A program made the translations under genes and the position numbers. The notes under the pieces were generated by a model that ran no database searches, was not told where the DNA came from, and saw nothing but the letters and a program-made list of their open reading frames with translations. This document shows positions 6,855 to 14,336 of a DNA stretch of 20,747 bases, one piece after another (position 1 is the first letter of the stretch; each line of letters starts with the position of its first letter). Source of the DNA: CAZBEA01 sp964490835 (GTDB lineage Bacteria; Patescibacteriota; Microgenomatia; Levybacterales; GWA1-39-11); the NCBI GenBank assembly GCA_964490835.1, contig CAZBEA010000012.1:1-20747 (forward strand), written 5' to 3'.

Positions 6855-7745
6855 ATGACGGTTTATAACTCAATTGGATCAAACAAGAGAAAAAGTTTTC
6901 TTCTTATACTTGGATTCATAATTTTCTTCGCTATTGTTTCGTATATTCTTTCCCGTGCACTTGGATATGGTATGTCGTTTGTCGGAGTAATGTTGGTGAT
7001 TTCAGGCCTCATGTCCTTTTTCTCATATTATTACTCGGATAAGATCGTACTCTCCATGGCCGGTGCCAAACCCGCTACTGAAAAAGAATTCCCACAGCTT
7101 TACAAAATTGTTCAAAATCTTTCAATCGGAAATGGTCAGCCGATACCCAGAATTTATGTTATTGATGATCCGGCCCTTAATGCATTCGCAACCGGGCGTG
7201 ACCCAAAGCACGCAGTCGTTGCAGTGACAACGGGGATATTATCACGGCTTGAAAAAATAGAACTCGAAGGAGTTATGGCACACGAACTTTCTCATGTGAA
7301 AAACTACGACACACGTCTCATGGGAATCGTTTCTATCATCGCAGGGAGCATAGCAATTCTTGCAGATGGTTTTATGCATATGCTCTGGTGGGGAGGACGG
7401 GACAATGATAACAAGAATGCAAATGCACTTTTTCTAGTATTGGGGATAGCGGTCGCAATTCTCGCACCAATTGCCGCAATGATTATACAAATGGCAGTGT
7501 CACGCAGACGTGAATTCTTAGCCGATGCATCAGGAGCGCTTTTAACACGCTATCCCGAAGGTCTTGCGCGCGCCCTGGAAAAAATTTCAAACGACCACCA
7601 TCAGTTAAAGCACGCCAACACGGCAACGGCGCATTTTTATATTTCAAATCCCTTCAAAGGGAAACGCGAAAAATCATGGTTTGTGCATCTCTTCTCAACC
7701 CACCCCCCCGTTGAAGAACGTATAAAAATCCTTCGCGCAATGTAA
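6855..7745 (+). CDS. htpX: HtpX-type membrane zinc metalloprotease (M48 family)
   Basis: A membrane-integrated peptidase that degrades damaged membrane proteins with its active site on the cytoplasmic side. The 296 residues match the family. The zinc site HELSH (His143, Glu144, His147) and the third ligand Glu220 in RRREFLADASGALLTRYP are present. Hydrophobic segments lie at about 14-33, 40-58, 156-177 and 190-213. The C-terminal STHPPVEERIKIL motif, typical of HtpX, is intact. The N-terminus has a short Lys/Arg stretch before the first membrane segment. It follows lemA but carries its own extended -10 promoter within the spacer, so it can be expressed separately. Confidence 0.94.
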   Translation: MTVYNSIGSNKRKSFLLILGFIIFFAIVSYILSRALGYGMSFVGVMLVISGLMSFFSYYYSDKIVLSMAGAKPATEKEFPQLYKIVQNLSIGNGQPIPRIYVIDDPALNAFATGRDPKHAVVAVTTGILSRLEKIELEGVMAHELSHVKNYDTRLMGIVSIIAGSIAILADGFMHMLWWGGRDNDNKNANALFLVLGIAVAILAPIAAMIIQMAVSRRREFLADASGALLTRYPEGLARALEKISNDHHQLKHANTATAHFYISNPFKGKREKSWFVHLFSTHPPVEERIKILRAM

Positions 7746-7752
7746 ATTACGG

Positions 7753-7758
7753 TATAAT
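7753..7758 (+). promoter_or_regulatory. -10 box of murT-gatD promoter
   Basis: A perfect TATAAT lies in the 21-base spacer between htpX and murT, eight bases before the murT ATG at 7767. The -35 region is weak. No ribosome binding site is visible, again predicting a leaderless start. Confidence 0.5.
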
Positions 7759-7766
7759 TACATTGT

Positions 7767-9062
7767 ATGTACACCTCGCTTCTCGTCGGAAAATCCAGCG
7801 CATATCTTATCAGGTCGTTGCTTAAAAGATCAGCTTCAACATGGCCAGGACACATTGCTCTTAAGACAGATTCCAGAATTACCACAAAAATATTAGACAG
7901 GAATAAACATCTCAGAATTATCCTGATAGCAGGTACAAACGGCAAAACAACAACTACAAAACTCTTAAGTCATACCCTTCGTCATCAAGGGAAAAGAATT
8001 TTTACTAATGACGCTGGAGCCAATCTCTTGAACGGAATCACATCTTCACTTATTAATCACTCAACTGTCTTGGGAAAAATTAATTATGATTGTGCGATCT
8101 TTGAGGTCGATGAGAATTCACTACCGATTATCACATCTCACATTCAACCTGATGCAATACTTATTCTTAATCTGTTCCGCGACCAACTCGACAGATACGG
8201 TGAGGTCAATTCTATAGCAAAAAAATGGCAAGACGCTCTGAAAAAACTCCCGAAAGAAACAAAACTTTTTGTAAATGGTGATGACCCACAACTTCGATAC
8301 CTAGGAGAAAATGCAGGATTGCATACGTATTATTTTGGGATAGACGAAAAATATATGGAAAGAAAAGAAATCGGTAACGATAGTGATTTTTTGTATTGTC
8401 CTCAGTGCAACACTCTTTTATCATTTAATAAAATCTCTTATTCACATTTAGGGATTTTTAAATGCAGCAAATGTGGATACTCTCATAGACCAACCGCAAC
8501 TTTTAAAAATCTAAAAAATCCACTCCTCGGGACATTTAATATTTACAACTTGAATGCCTCAGCACTTCTGTTGCAAAAAAGTTTTGGATTGTCTGAGACC
8601 TCCATTCAAAAATCACTCGATACCTTCAAGCCTGCCTTTGGAAGACAGGAGGAATTTGAATATAAAGGTAAAAAAGTATTTTTGATCCTATCCAAAAATC
8701 CTACAGGATTTAATCAATCAATTAAGGCAGTCTTGTCGAAGGATAAAAACCCACACCTCCTCCTTTCTCTGAATGACCGGATCCCTGACGGACGTGATAT
8801 TTCATGGATTTGGGATGTTGATTTGGAAAATTTCCTATTTGCATCGCATATTACAGTAACAGGCGATAGGGCATACGATCTTGGTCTAAGAATCAAGTAT
8901 GCAGAAATTGAAGAAAAGAAATATAGTATTGAGCAAGATTTTCACAAGGCAATACATACTGCAATCGAAAAAACTCCCGTAAATAAAACTCTTTACATTC
9001 TTCCAACATATTCGTCGATGCTTGAGCTAAGAAAAATAATGAGAGGACAATCAATTTTATGA
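7767..9062 (+). CDS. murT: Lipid II isoglutaminyl synthase, MurT subunit
   Basis: With GatD it amidates the D-glutamate of the peptidoglycan stem peptide on lipid II, using ATP and glutamine-derived ammonia, at the inner face of the membrane. The 431 residues show a Mur ligase ATP-binding motif AGTNGKTTTTK (about 55-65), the ILNLFRDQLDRYGE motif (132-145), a four-Cys zinc ribbon (Cys211, Cys214, Cys233, Cys236) typical of MurT, the FGRQEEFEYKGK motif (291-302), and a C-terminal DUF1727 domain with LSKNPTGFNQSI (308-319) and DGRDISWIWDVD (341-352), which holds the catalytic Asp region of MurT. All key motifs are present. The stop codon overlaps the likely gatD ATG (ATGA at 9059-9062), so the two are translationally coupled. 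The second half of the gene is visibly more AT-rich than most of the window. Confidence 0.93.
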   Translation: MYTSLLVGKSSAYLIRSLLKRSASTWPGHIALKTDSRITTKILDRNKHLRIILIAGTNGKTTTTKLLSHTLRHQGKRIFTNDAGANLLNGITSSLINHSTVLGKINYDCAIFEVDENSLPIITSHIQPDAILILNLFRDQLDRYGEVNSIAKKWQDALKKLPKETKLFVNGDDPQLRYLGENAGLHTYYFGIDEKYMERKEIGNDSDFLYCPQCNTLLSFNKISYSHLGIFKCSKCGYSHRPTATFKNLKNPLLGTFNIYNLNASALLLQKSFGLSETSIQKSLDTFKPAFGRQEEFEYKGKKVFLILSKNPTGFNQSIKAVLSKDKNPHLLLSLNDRIPDGRDISWIWDVDLENFLFASHITVTGDRAYDLGLRIKYAEIEEKKYSIEQDFHKAIHTAIEKTPVNKTLYILPTYSSMLELRKIMRGQSIL

Positions 9063-9435
9063 AANNNNNNNNNNNNNNNNNNNNNNNNNNNNNNNNNNNN
9101 NNNNNNNNNNNNNNNNNNNNNNNNNNNNNNNNNNNNNNNNNNNNNNNNNNNNNNNNNNNNNNNNAACATATCTTGAAGATGCGACAATGGCTTTTGGAGA
9201 GGTAATAAAAGGCTTTGGAAATAATGGAAAAGATAGAACAGAAGGAATTATTTATAAAAATAGTATTGGATCATACTTGCACGGCCCAATTTTACCCAAA
9301 AATCCAGAGCTTGCAGATTGGCTGATTCAAAAAGCGCTAGAGAAAAAATATAATAATTCAATCGAACTTTCCGAATTGGACGATGATATAGAAAAAGCAG
9401 CCAAAAAAGTAATTCTGCAAAAAACCAAAATCTAA
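9059..9435 (+). CDS. gatD: Lipid II isoglutaminyl synthase, GatD subunit (interrupted by assembly gap)
   Basis: GatD is the glutaminase partner of MurT. The ATG at 9059 overlaps the murT stop by four bases; only two codons are visible before the 100-N gap (9065-9164). After the gap 89 codons remain, from 9166 to the TAA at 9433-9435. They contain VIKGFGNNGKDRTEG and IGSYLHGPILPKNPELADWLI, the hallmark C-terminal motifs of GatD. The His in YLHGP is the expected catalytic His. The nucleophile Cys and the N-terminal two thirds of the domain lie in the gap. Known GatD proteins are about 240 residues, so roughly 450 bases are missing, well over the 100 N shown. The frame across the gap cannot be checked. 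Confidence 0.85.
9065..9164. other. Assembly gap of 100 N inside gatD
   Basis: Exactly 100 undetermined bases. Comparison with the normal GatD length indicates that the real missing stretch is several hundred bases, so 100 is a placeholder and downstream coordinates are nominal. Confidence 0.98.
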
Positions 9436-9464
9436 TTACAATTACAATATTAATTCGAAAATTC

Positions 9465-9493
9465 TTGCCTAATTACCAAATCAAAGTTATAAT
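9465..9493 (+). promoter_or_regulatory. Sigma70-type promoter of the DUF6941-gatCAB operon
   Basis: TTGCCT (9465-9470), a 17-base spacer and a perfect TATAAT (9488-9493) lie in the 64-base spacer after gatD. The -10 box ends six bases before the ATG at 9500, so the start site should fall on or next to the start codon. No Shine-Dalgarno site is present. Confidence 0.65.
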
Positions 9494-9499
9494 ACAAAT

Positions 9500-9895
9500 A
9501 TGAATATAATTAAAAATTATTTTTTGATTTGCGAACATGCTCAAGCTGGTGAAGGAGGTAAGATTAGCATAAATGGAATTTATGATATAGTTTATGCCGA
9601 AGGATTTCCCGTTATGCATAGAGAATTTGTGTTAGTTGGAAATTTTAAGGCTTCAAATCTTTCAAGTAAAAAGCTCTCGATTGTCGGTAAATTATATGAT
9701 TCAAATGGCAATATGATAATTAATCCGTCACCCACAATGGATGTTGAATTACCAGATGTAGAGAAGCCAAGTTTCAATATTATCATTAGAGTTCAGGATG
9801 CAACATTTAAAGATCCAGGAAAATATCATTTCAAACTCTTTGCGAATGATAATGAAATTGCAGAAACTGAATTTGCTGTGGAACCAAAGAGATGA
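9500..9895 (+). CDS. DUF6941-like small protein, first gene of gatCAB operon
   Basis: The 131-residue protein has no signal peptide or membrane segment. It starts with a short strand and the motif FLICEHAQAGEGGKISINGIYDIVYAEGFPVMHREFVLVGNFKA, followed by alternating beta-strand-like stretches and a final KYHFKLFANDNEIAETEF strand pair. The overall pattern (an opening strand, a G-K-x-x-x-x-G-I-Y/F-D motif, a Phe-Pro-x-x-H/M, then a beta-sandwich ending in 'G-x-Y-x-F-x-L') resembles the DUF6941 family as I remember it; that match is from memory. The function is unknown. It is preceded by a strong promoter and separated from gatC by three bases, in the same frame. Confidence 0.6.
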   Translation: MNIIKNYFLICEHAQAGEGGKISINGIYDIVYAEGFPVMHREFVLVGNFKASNLSSKKLSIVGKLYDSNGNMIINPSPTMDVELPDVEKPSFNIIIRVQDATFKDPGKYHFKLFANDNEIAETEFAVEPKR

Positions 9896-9898
9896 AAA

Positions 9899-10417
9899 AT
9901 GTCATACTTTATTACAGATCAGTCATCATCCTCAATAACTTCAGTTTCCAGCAATAGTTCTTCTGGCACAGTATCAGCAGTAAATATAACTACTATTCAA
10001 GGTTCTGACAATACATATATAGGAAAAAATACTAAAGTTGAACCTAAATTAAATTCCCAAAGTTACCAAGACGAAAAATTCAATAATATTGGTTCCTCAA
10101 GTAATGTATTTAAAGAAATCTACTTCGATGATCCCAATAATATAAAAAAACTAGCCAAGCTAGCAAATCTGTTTATAGATATAAATGAAGAAGTACTATT
10201 TTCTGTGCAATTAGGTGATATTGTGAATTACATAAAATCATTAGAGAAAGTTAATACAGAAAGTGTGGAAGTCACAGCACAAATTACGGGACTCGTAAAT
10301 AGACTACGGACCGATGAGGCAAAAGACGAATGCCTAACTCAGGACGCAGCACTTTCGGGAGCACGAAATAAAAACAATTCACTTTTTAAAGTACCCAAAC
10401 TCGTCGATACAACATAA
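9899..10417 (+). CDS. gatC: GatC subunit with about 75-residue Ser/Asn-rich N-terminal extension
   Basis: Residues about 79-172 match GatC: IKKLAKLANLFIDINEE (82-98), the YIKSLEKVNTESVEVTAQITGLVNRLRTDE stretch (111-140) and the tail LTQDAALSGARNKNNSLFKVPKLVD (146-170). GatC is the small subunit that wraps and stabilises GatA-GatB in the Asp/Glu-tRNA amidotransferase. Normal GatC is about 95 residues; here about 75 more precede it, rich in Ser, Asn and Thr (for example SSSSITSVSSNSSSG at 9-23) and with no recognisable domain. No ATG, GTG or TTG occurs in frame between codon 1 and the GatC domain; the first is a GTG at codon 103, too late. The extension is therefore part of the protein unless the assembly is wrong. 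It lies three bases after the DUF6941 stop and three bases before gatA. Confidence 0.85.
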   Translation: MSYFITDQSSSSITSVSSNSSSGTVSAVNITTIQGSDNTYIGKNTKVEPKLNSQSYQDEKFNNIGSSSNVFKEIYFDDPNNIKKLAKLANLFIDINEEVLFSVQLGDIVNYIKSLEKVNTESVEVTAQITGLVNRLRTDEAKDECLTQDAALSGARNKNNSLFKVPKLVDTT

Positions 10418-10420
10418 ATT

Positions 10421-11701
10421 ATGGACATAGCTACATATACAATCTCTTCATTACTCGAGGGCTATCGCTCCAAAAAATTTTCTGTCTCAGAAGTTGTTGC
10501 TGAATATTTAAAAAGAATTGAATTACACGATAAAGATTTAAATTCNNNNNNNNNNNNNNNNNNNNNNNNNNNNNNNNNNNNNNNNNNNNNNNNNNNNNNN
10601 NNNNNNNNNNNNNNNNNNNNNNNNNNNNNNNNNNNNNNNNNNNNNAAGCTCAATCACGACGCATGGGCACACGGGGCATCTGGTGAAAATTCTGATTTTG
10701 GTTCGACAAAAAATCCTTGGAATAAAGAATTTGTACCCGGAGGCTCATCGAGCGGATCTGCAGCCTCGGTTGCCGCATCTCTTGTGGCTTTTTCAACTGC
10801 TACCGATACCGGTGGTTCAACTCGTCAGCCTGCAAGTTTTACTAATACTGTCGGTCTCAAGCCCACATACGGACTTGTTCCACGATATGGAGTAGTTGCT
10901 ATGGCATCATCGCTTGACACGATGGGGCATATTACAAAAACAGTAAAAGATTCAGCTCTCGTTCTAAATATAACCCAAGGCTTTGACAGTCATGATGCAA
11001 CCGTATCAGACAAAGAAATCGATGATTATACGACTGATCTTGAAAAGGGTGTTCAAGGATTAAAAGTTGGTGTTCCGAAAGAGTATCTTGGCGAAGGATT
11101 GTCAGATGAAGTAAGAAAAGTATTTGAAGAATCGCTCAAAACTCTCGAAAAATTAGGTGCAGAAATAGTTGATATATCTCTTCCGCACACGGAATACGGG
11201 GTTGCAACTTATTATATAATCCAGCCTTCGGAGGTATCATCTAATCTTGCACGATACGACGGTGTGAGATTTGGTAACGATCGATCGGCTTTTGGGAAAG
11301 AGGCAAAAAGAAGAATAATGCTCGGAACCTTCACGCTTTCGTCTGGATATTACGATGCATATTACAAAAAAGCAATGCAGGTCAGAACACTTATTAAAAA
11401 TGATTTTCTTGACGCATTCAAAACTGTTGATCTTATTATTTCTCCTGTCTCTCCTACCCCTGCTTGGAAGATTGGTGAGAAAGCATCTGACCCGCTTGCG
11501 ATGTATCTTTCAGATGTTTATACGGTTAACGCCAATCTTGCAGGAATTCCGGGACTTTCAGTGCCGGCGGGATTTTCAGATGCAGGATTGCCAATCGGAA
11601 TTCAATTCATGGGTCCGCACTTTTCAGAAAAAAAATTATTCCAAGCCGGATCAGCATTCGAACAAGAAACAAGATTATTTGAGAGGAAACCGGAACTATG
11701 A
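10421..11701 (+). CDS. gatA: Asp-tRNA(Asn)/Glu-tRNA(Gln) amidotransferase subunit A (interrupted by assembly gap)
   Basis: GatA is the amidase-signature glutaminase that releases ammonia for GatB. The N-terminus TISSLLEGYRSKKFSVSEVVAEYLKRIE (7 onward) and the sequence after the gap match GatA closely. GGSSSGSAASVAAS and DTGGSTRQPASFTNTVGLKPTYG contain the two Ser of the Ser-cisSer-Lys triad. The catalytic Lys, normally in an IKDN motif, falls in the 100-N gap. About 75 residues (roughly 225 bases) are missing by comparison with typical GatA, against 100 N, although the frame still reads through the N run. The C-terminal half is complete up to the normal ERKPEL-type end. The stop overlaps the next ATG (ATGA, 11698-11701). 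Confidence 0.95.
   Translation: MDIATYTISSLLEGYRSKKFSVSEVVAEYLKRIELHDKDLNXXXXXXXXXXXXXXXXXXXXXXXXXXXXXXXXXXKLNHDAWAHGASGENSDFGSTKNPWNKEFVPGGSSSGSAASVAASLVAFSTATDTGGSTRQPASFTNTVGLKPTYGLVPRYGVVAMASSLDTMGHITKTVKDSALVLNITQGFDSHDATVSDKEIDDYTTDLEKGVQGLKVGVPKEYLGEGLSDEVRKVFEESLKTLEKLGAEIVDISLPHTEYGVATYYIIQPSEVSSNLARYDGVRFGNDRSAFGKEAKRRIMLGTFTLSSGYYDAYYKKAMQVRTLIKNDFLDAFKTVDLIISPVSPTPAWKIGEKASDPLAMYLSDVYTVNANLAGIPGLSVPAGFSDAGLPIGIQFMGPHFSEKKLFQAGSAFEQETRLFERKPEL
10546..10645. other. Assembly gap of 100 N inside gatA
   Basis: Exactly 100 undetermined bases between the N-terminal helix and the amidase core of GatA. The expected missing length from the family is about 225 bases, so the gap size is a placeholder. 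The triad Lys region is hidden here. Confidence 0.98.
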
Positions 11702-12165
11702 ATAGTAATAATTTAGAAAATTATCTTCATGTATTCTCAAAAGAAGGTTATGCAAAAGATCCTGGGACAAAAAATCCCGATGGATCAAAAACCATACGAC
11801 ATACCTCAGAAGATGGAGAATGGAACACAGTCGACACATACTGGGGAGGAGAGCCGTACGCCGGATGCCAGACAGTATTGTTCCAAGGAAAACCCTTCTG
11901 GTCGGCAGTTTATTACGGGTCTGTAAATACGGATGTAGAAGATTTTGTGGAAGTTTACCAACACCTAAGAAGAGCCTTAGACAATACAGATTCTATATTT
12001 CCCGTGCGTGGACCCAAAGAATTGGTAAATGGGAATATGAAATATACAAACAATTGGAGTGGAACACTTGAGAAATTTGAGGGAAAGGAAAGAATTTATA
12101 GAAACGATAAAGAGGTTTATAGTGCCACATACATGGGAGGTCTTGTAAACCAGAGAGAAGAATAG
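11698..12165 (+). CDS. DUF5680-like protein between gatA and gatB
   Basis: The 155-residue soluble protein begins with a helix containing LENYLHVFSKEGYAKDPGTK, then DGSKTIRHTSEDGEWNTVDTYWGGEPYAGCQTVLFQGKPFWSAVYYGSV, a central helix (DFVEVYQHLRRAL), FPVRGPKELVNGNMKYTNNWSGTLEKFEG-x-ERIY and a final VYSATYMGGLV. The pattern (a D-x-Y-x-GG motif, a GKP-x-W-x-x-x-YYG motif, then RGP and F-x-G-x-E-x-IY) is what I recall for DUF5680, a family without known function. It overlaps gatA by four bases and ends two bases before gatB, so it is a tightly coupled member of the operon and not a later insertion with its own signals. Its role may be unrelated to amidation. Confidence 0.7.
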   Translation: MNSNNLENYLHVFSKEGYAKDPGTKNPDGSKTIRHTSEDGEWNTVDTYWGGEPYAGCQTVLFQGKPFWSAVYYGSVNTDVEDFVEVYQHLRRALDNTDSIFPVRGPKELVNGNMKYTNNWSGTLEKFEGKERIYRNDKEVYSATYMGGLVNQREE

Positions 12166-12167
12166 TT

Positions 12168-13499
12168 ATGAAATACGAAACGATAGTCGGCCTTGAAATA
12201 CATGTGGAACTTTCGACAAAATCGAAAATGTTCTGTTCGTGTCCTGTTCCCACGCTCAACGATGAAGCTAACACACGAACGTGCCCTGTTTGTCTTGGAC
12301 TCCCAGGCGCGCTTCCCTTCCCAAACCGTCAGGCAATCGAGGATTGTGTAAAGATTGGGCTCGCTCTTAATTGTTCCATCAATACAAAGTCATTTTTTGA
12401 GAGAAAAAATTACTTTTACCCTGATCTTGCCAAAGGATTCCAGACCAGCCAATATCTTCACCCGTTTGGTGAGAAAGGATATCTTGAAATAGATATCAAT
12501 GGGACAAAGAAAAGAATCGGAATAACCAGAGTCCATATGGAAGAAGACACGGGCAAACTATCACACGCAACAGTCGACGGCGAGGATGTATCTCTCATCG
12601 ATTTCAATAGGTCTGGTGTTCCTCTGGTTGAAATCGTCACCGAACCCGATATTAGATCGGGCGAGGAAGCCAAAATATTTTTGACAGAATTACAAAAAAT
12701 AATTCGATATCTTGGGGTTTCGGATGCCGATATGGAAAAGGGCCATATGAGGCTTGAACCGAATATTTCACTTCGTCCTGAAGGCCAAATTGAACTAGCC
12801 AAATATAAAGTTGAAGTAAAAAACATTAATTCTTTTAAATTCGTAGATAAAGCAATTCAATTTGAAGAGAAAAGACACGCAGAACTACTCGATAAAAACG
12901 ATATTCCGGTTCAAGAAACACGAGGCTGGAATGAATTCAAAAACATCACAGTTTCACAGAGATCAAAAGAGGAAGCACACGATTATCGTTATTTTCCCGA
13001 ACCCGATATCCCACCTATTGAGTTCCAGGATGGTCATATAGATAAACTGAAAATTGACATTCCAGAACTACCCATTCAGAAAGCAGAAAGATTTCAAAAA
13101 GAATATTCAATTCCAGCTTCATCTGCTGAAATTTTAACCAGAGAAAAAAATCTCGCAGATTACTTTGAACTAGCTGCAAAAAGCATAATTAATGAAACAT
13201 TTGAGGTAAAAGATCTCGCGAATGAAATAATCAATAAAAAAATCGATATTACAAAAGTTAACCCAGAAGAACTTGTGGCACAAATAAGAGCATCAAAAAT
13301 GGTTGCTTCCATTGACCCTGAGGAACTAAAGAAGATAATTGGTGAAGTTTTCGTGGAAAACCCCCAACCGGTAGCTGATTACAGGGCAGGAAAGGAAACA
13401 GTGCTCATGTTCCTTATAGGTCAAACAATGAAAAAACTCGCCCGAAAAGTGGACATGAATCAGGTCAAAAGTGCTATACTAGAACAACTTAAAGCTTAA
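12168..13499 (+). CDS. gatB: Asp-tRNA(Asn)/Glu-tRNA(Gln) amidotransferase subunit B
   Basis: GatB phosphorylates the misacylated Asp- or Glu-tRNA side chain and transfers ammonia to give Asn-tRNA(Asn) or Gln-tRNA(Gln). The start YETIVGLEIHVELSTKSKMF is the standard GatB opening. Cys23, Cys25, Cys39 and Cys42 (FCSC and CPVC) form the usual zinc site. FERKNYFYPDLAKGFQTSQY, HMEEDTGKL, DFNRSGVPLVEIVTEPD, MEKGHMRLEPNISLRP and the HDYRYFPEPDIPP motif are all present. The C-terminal helical YqeY-like tail (about 375-443) ends with LMFLIGQTMKKLARKVDMNQVKSAILEQL. At 443 residues it is slightly shorter than the usual 475-480. Start is two bases after the DUF5680 stop. Confidence 0.96.
   Translation: MKYETIVGLEIHVELSTKSKMFCSCPVPTLNDEANTRTCPVCLGLPGALPFPNRQAIEDCVKIGLALNCSINTKSFFERKNYFYPDLAKGFQTSQYLHPFGEKGYLEIDINGTKKRIGITRVHMEEDTGKLSHATVDGEDVSLIDFNRSGVPLVEIVTEPDIRSGEEAKIFLTELQKIIRYLGVSDADMEKGHMRLEPNISLRPEGQIELAKYKVEVKNINSFKFVDKAIQFEEKRHAELLDKNDIPVQETRGWNEFKNITVSQRSKEEAHDYRYFPEPDIPPIEFQDGHIDKLKIDIPELPIQKAERFQKEYSIPASSAEILTREKNLADYFELAAKSIINETFEVKDLANEIINKKIDITKVNPEELVAQIRASKMVASIDPEELKKIIGEVFVENPQPVADYRAGKETVLMFLIGQTMKKLARKVDMNQVKSAILEQLKA
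13472..13480 (+). promoter_or_regulatory. Possible extended -10 promoter of GGDEF-dnaE unit
   Basis: TGcTATACT, an extended -10 element, lies inside the last codons of gatB. TGGACA at 13450-13455 could be a -35 box but the spacer would be 19 bases. Transcription would start near 13487, giving a leader of about 50 bases. A weak AAGAAG site lies five bases before the GGDEF ATG. Read-through from the gatCAB operon is the alternative. Confidence 0.35.
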
Positions 13500-13535
13500 G
13501 ATATATTTATATTTAACTGAGCTTAAGAAGAAATA

Positions 13536-14333
13536 ATGGATCACGATCAAGAACTGGGCAATCTTGCCTCTCACATAACAGAAACTCCTGAAAACGATGA
13601 GCTTTTAAAAGAATTAGAAACACTTCCCGAAGGAATTGATGATAATTCCGCACACATTTTCCGCCGCAATGAAGAAGAAATCCAGGACATGATGCTTGAA
13701 GATGGGATCGATCCTGTAAAACACCGAACATTTGCCAGAAAAGATGCTTTAAAGAGAACAGAGATAGAGTTGGCTGGTCTAAAAGATTTACTTACCGGTT
13801 TTAATAACAGGAACGGGTATGAAGAGAGAAGGAAGATTGAAATAGCCCGGGCCCAAAGAGATGGAACTCCTCTGTCAATATTATTCGCTGACCTGAGAGG
13901 ATTGGGAAATTTTAACAATAAATTCAGCCTTGATGCCGGTGATGAATTGATAAAAAAAGCTGCAGAACTCATTCGCTCATGTCTACGTGAGGGTGATGAT
14001 GCTTCTCGTTGGGGTGGGGATGAATTTGCTGTGATGTTTCCCAACACTTCACTTGACGATGCGCAAGCTCCTGCACAAAGGATTGCAGATTTATTTGCCC
14101 AAAATCACACCCTATCTTTTAACCACAATGGAAAACAAACTACCCTAACCCAACCCCTGGGGATACGCGGAGCATTAGTAGAAATGAAACCTGCAAATTG
14201 GGAAGCTTCGGAACAGCTCGCAAAAGAGGCACTTTCTGAAATTAAGATTGAAGAAAAAGAAGCTCCTACATCTTCTCCTAAAGGACTTGTTAATACAATC
14301 AAAAGAATTAATGCTCCTCAACAAGCTGCATAA
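13536..14333 (+). CDS. Soluble GGDEF-domain protein (putative diguanylate cyclase)
   Basis: The 265-residue protein has an 80-residue acidic N-terminal part without membrane segments or a known sensor, then a GGDEF domain (about 83-190). LKDLLTGFNNRNGYEER (82-98) is the domain start. By alignment with PleD, Asp119 (metal), Asn127 and Asp136 (guanine contacts) and the signature GGDEF at 160-164 are all kept with the right spacing. An inhibitory-site motif RxxD (Arg151-Asp154) lies five residues before GGDEF. The usual GHxxGD reads SLDAGD, and the C-terminal part lacks the normal ADxAMYxAK helix. After about residue 190 the fold looks shortened. It therefore probably binds GTP and may make c-di-GMP, but activity is uncertain. 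It ends three bases before dnaE, which suggests co-expression. Confidence 0.8.
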   Translation: MDHDQELGNLASHITETPENDELLKELETLPEGIDDNSAHIFRRNEEEIQDMMLEDGIDPVKHRTFARKDALKRTEIELAGLKDLLTGFNNRNGYEERRKIEIARAQRDGTPLSILFADLRGLGNFNNKFSLDAGDELIKKAAELIRSCLREGDDASRWGGDEFAVMFPNTSLDDAQAPAQRIADLFAQNHTLSFNHNGKQTTLTQPLGIRGALVEMKPANWEASEQLAKEALSEIKIEEKEAPTSSPKGLVNTIKRINAPQQAA

Positions 14334-14336
14334 CAT

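Noticed and set aside
9893..9895. TGA read as glycine, as in some Patescibacteria, joining the DUF6941 gene to gatC.
   Set aside because: TGA ends polX, murT and gatA at normal family lengths, so it is a stop in this genome. Only local read-through remains possible.
9165..10545. The stretch between the two gaps might be a foreign contig, since it is AT-rich (several lines near 25-33% GC by hand count, against about 40% in a sampled line of gatA).
   Set aside because: The second half of murT, on the other side of gap 1, is equally AT-rich (about 27-28% in two lines counted). The piece also continues gatD at one end and gatA at the other, in the right order and strand.
13571..14047. A 158-codon open frame on the minus strand inside the GGDEF gene.
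   Set aside because: It is the reverse-complement shadow of a clear GGDEF domain, Ser-rich and without recognisable motifs.
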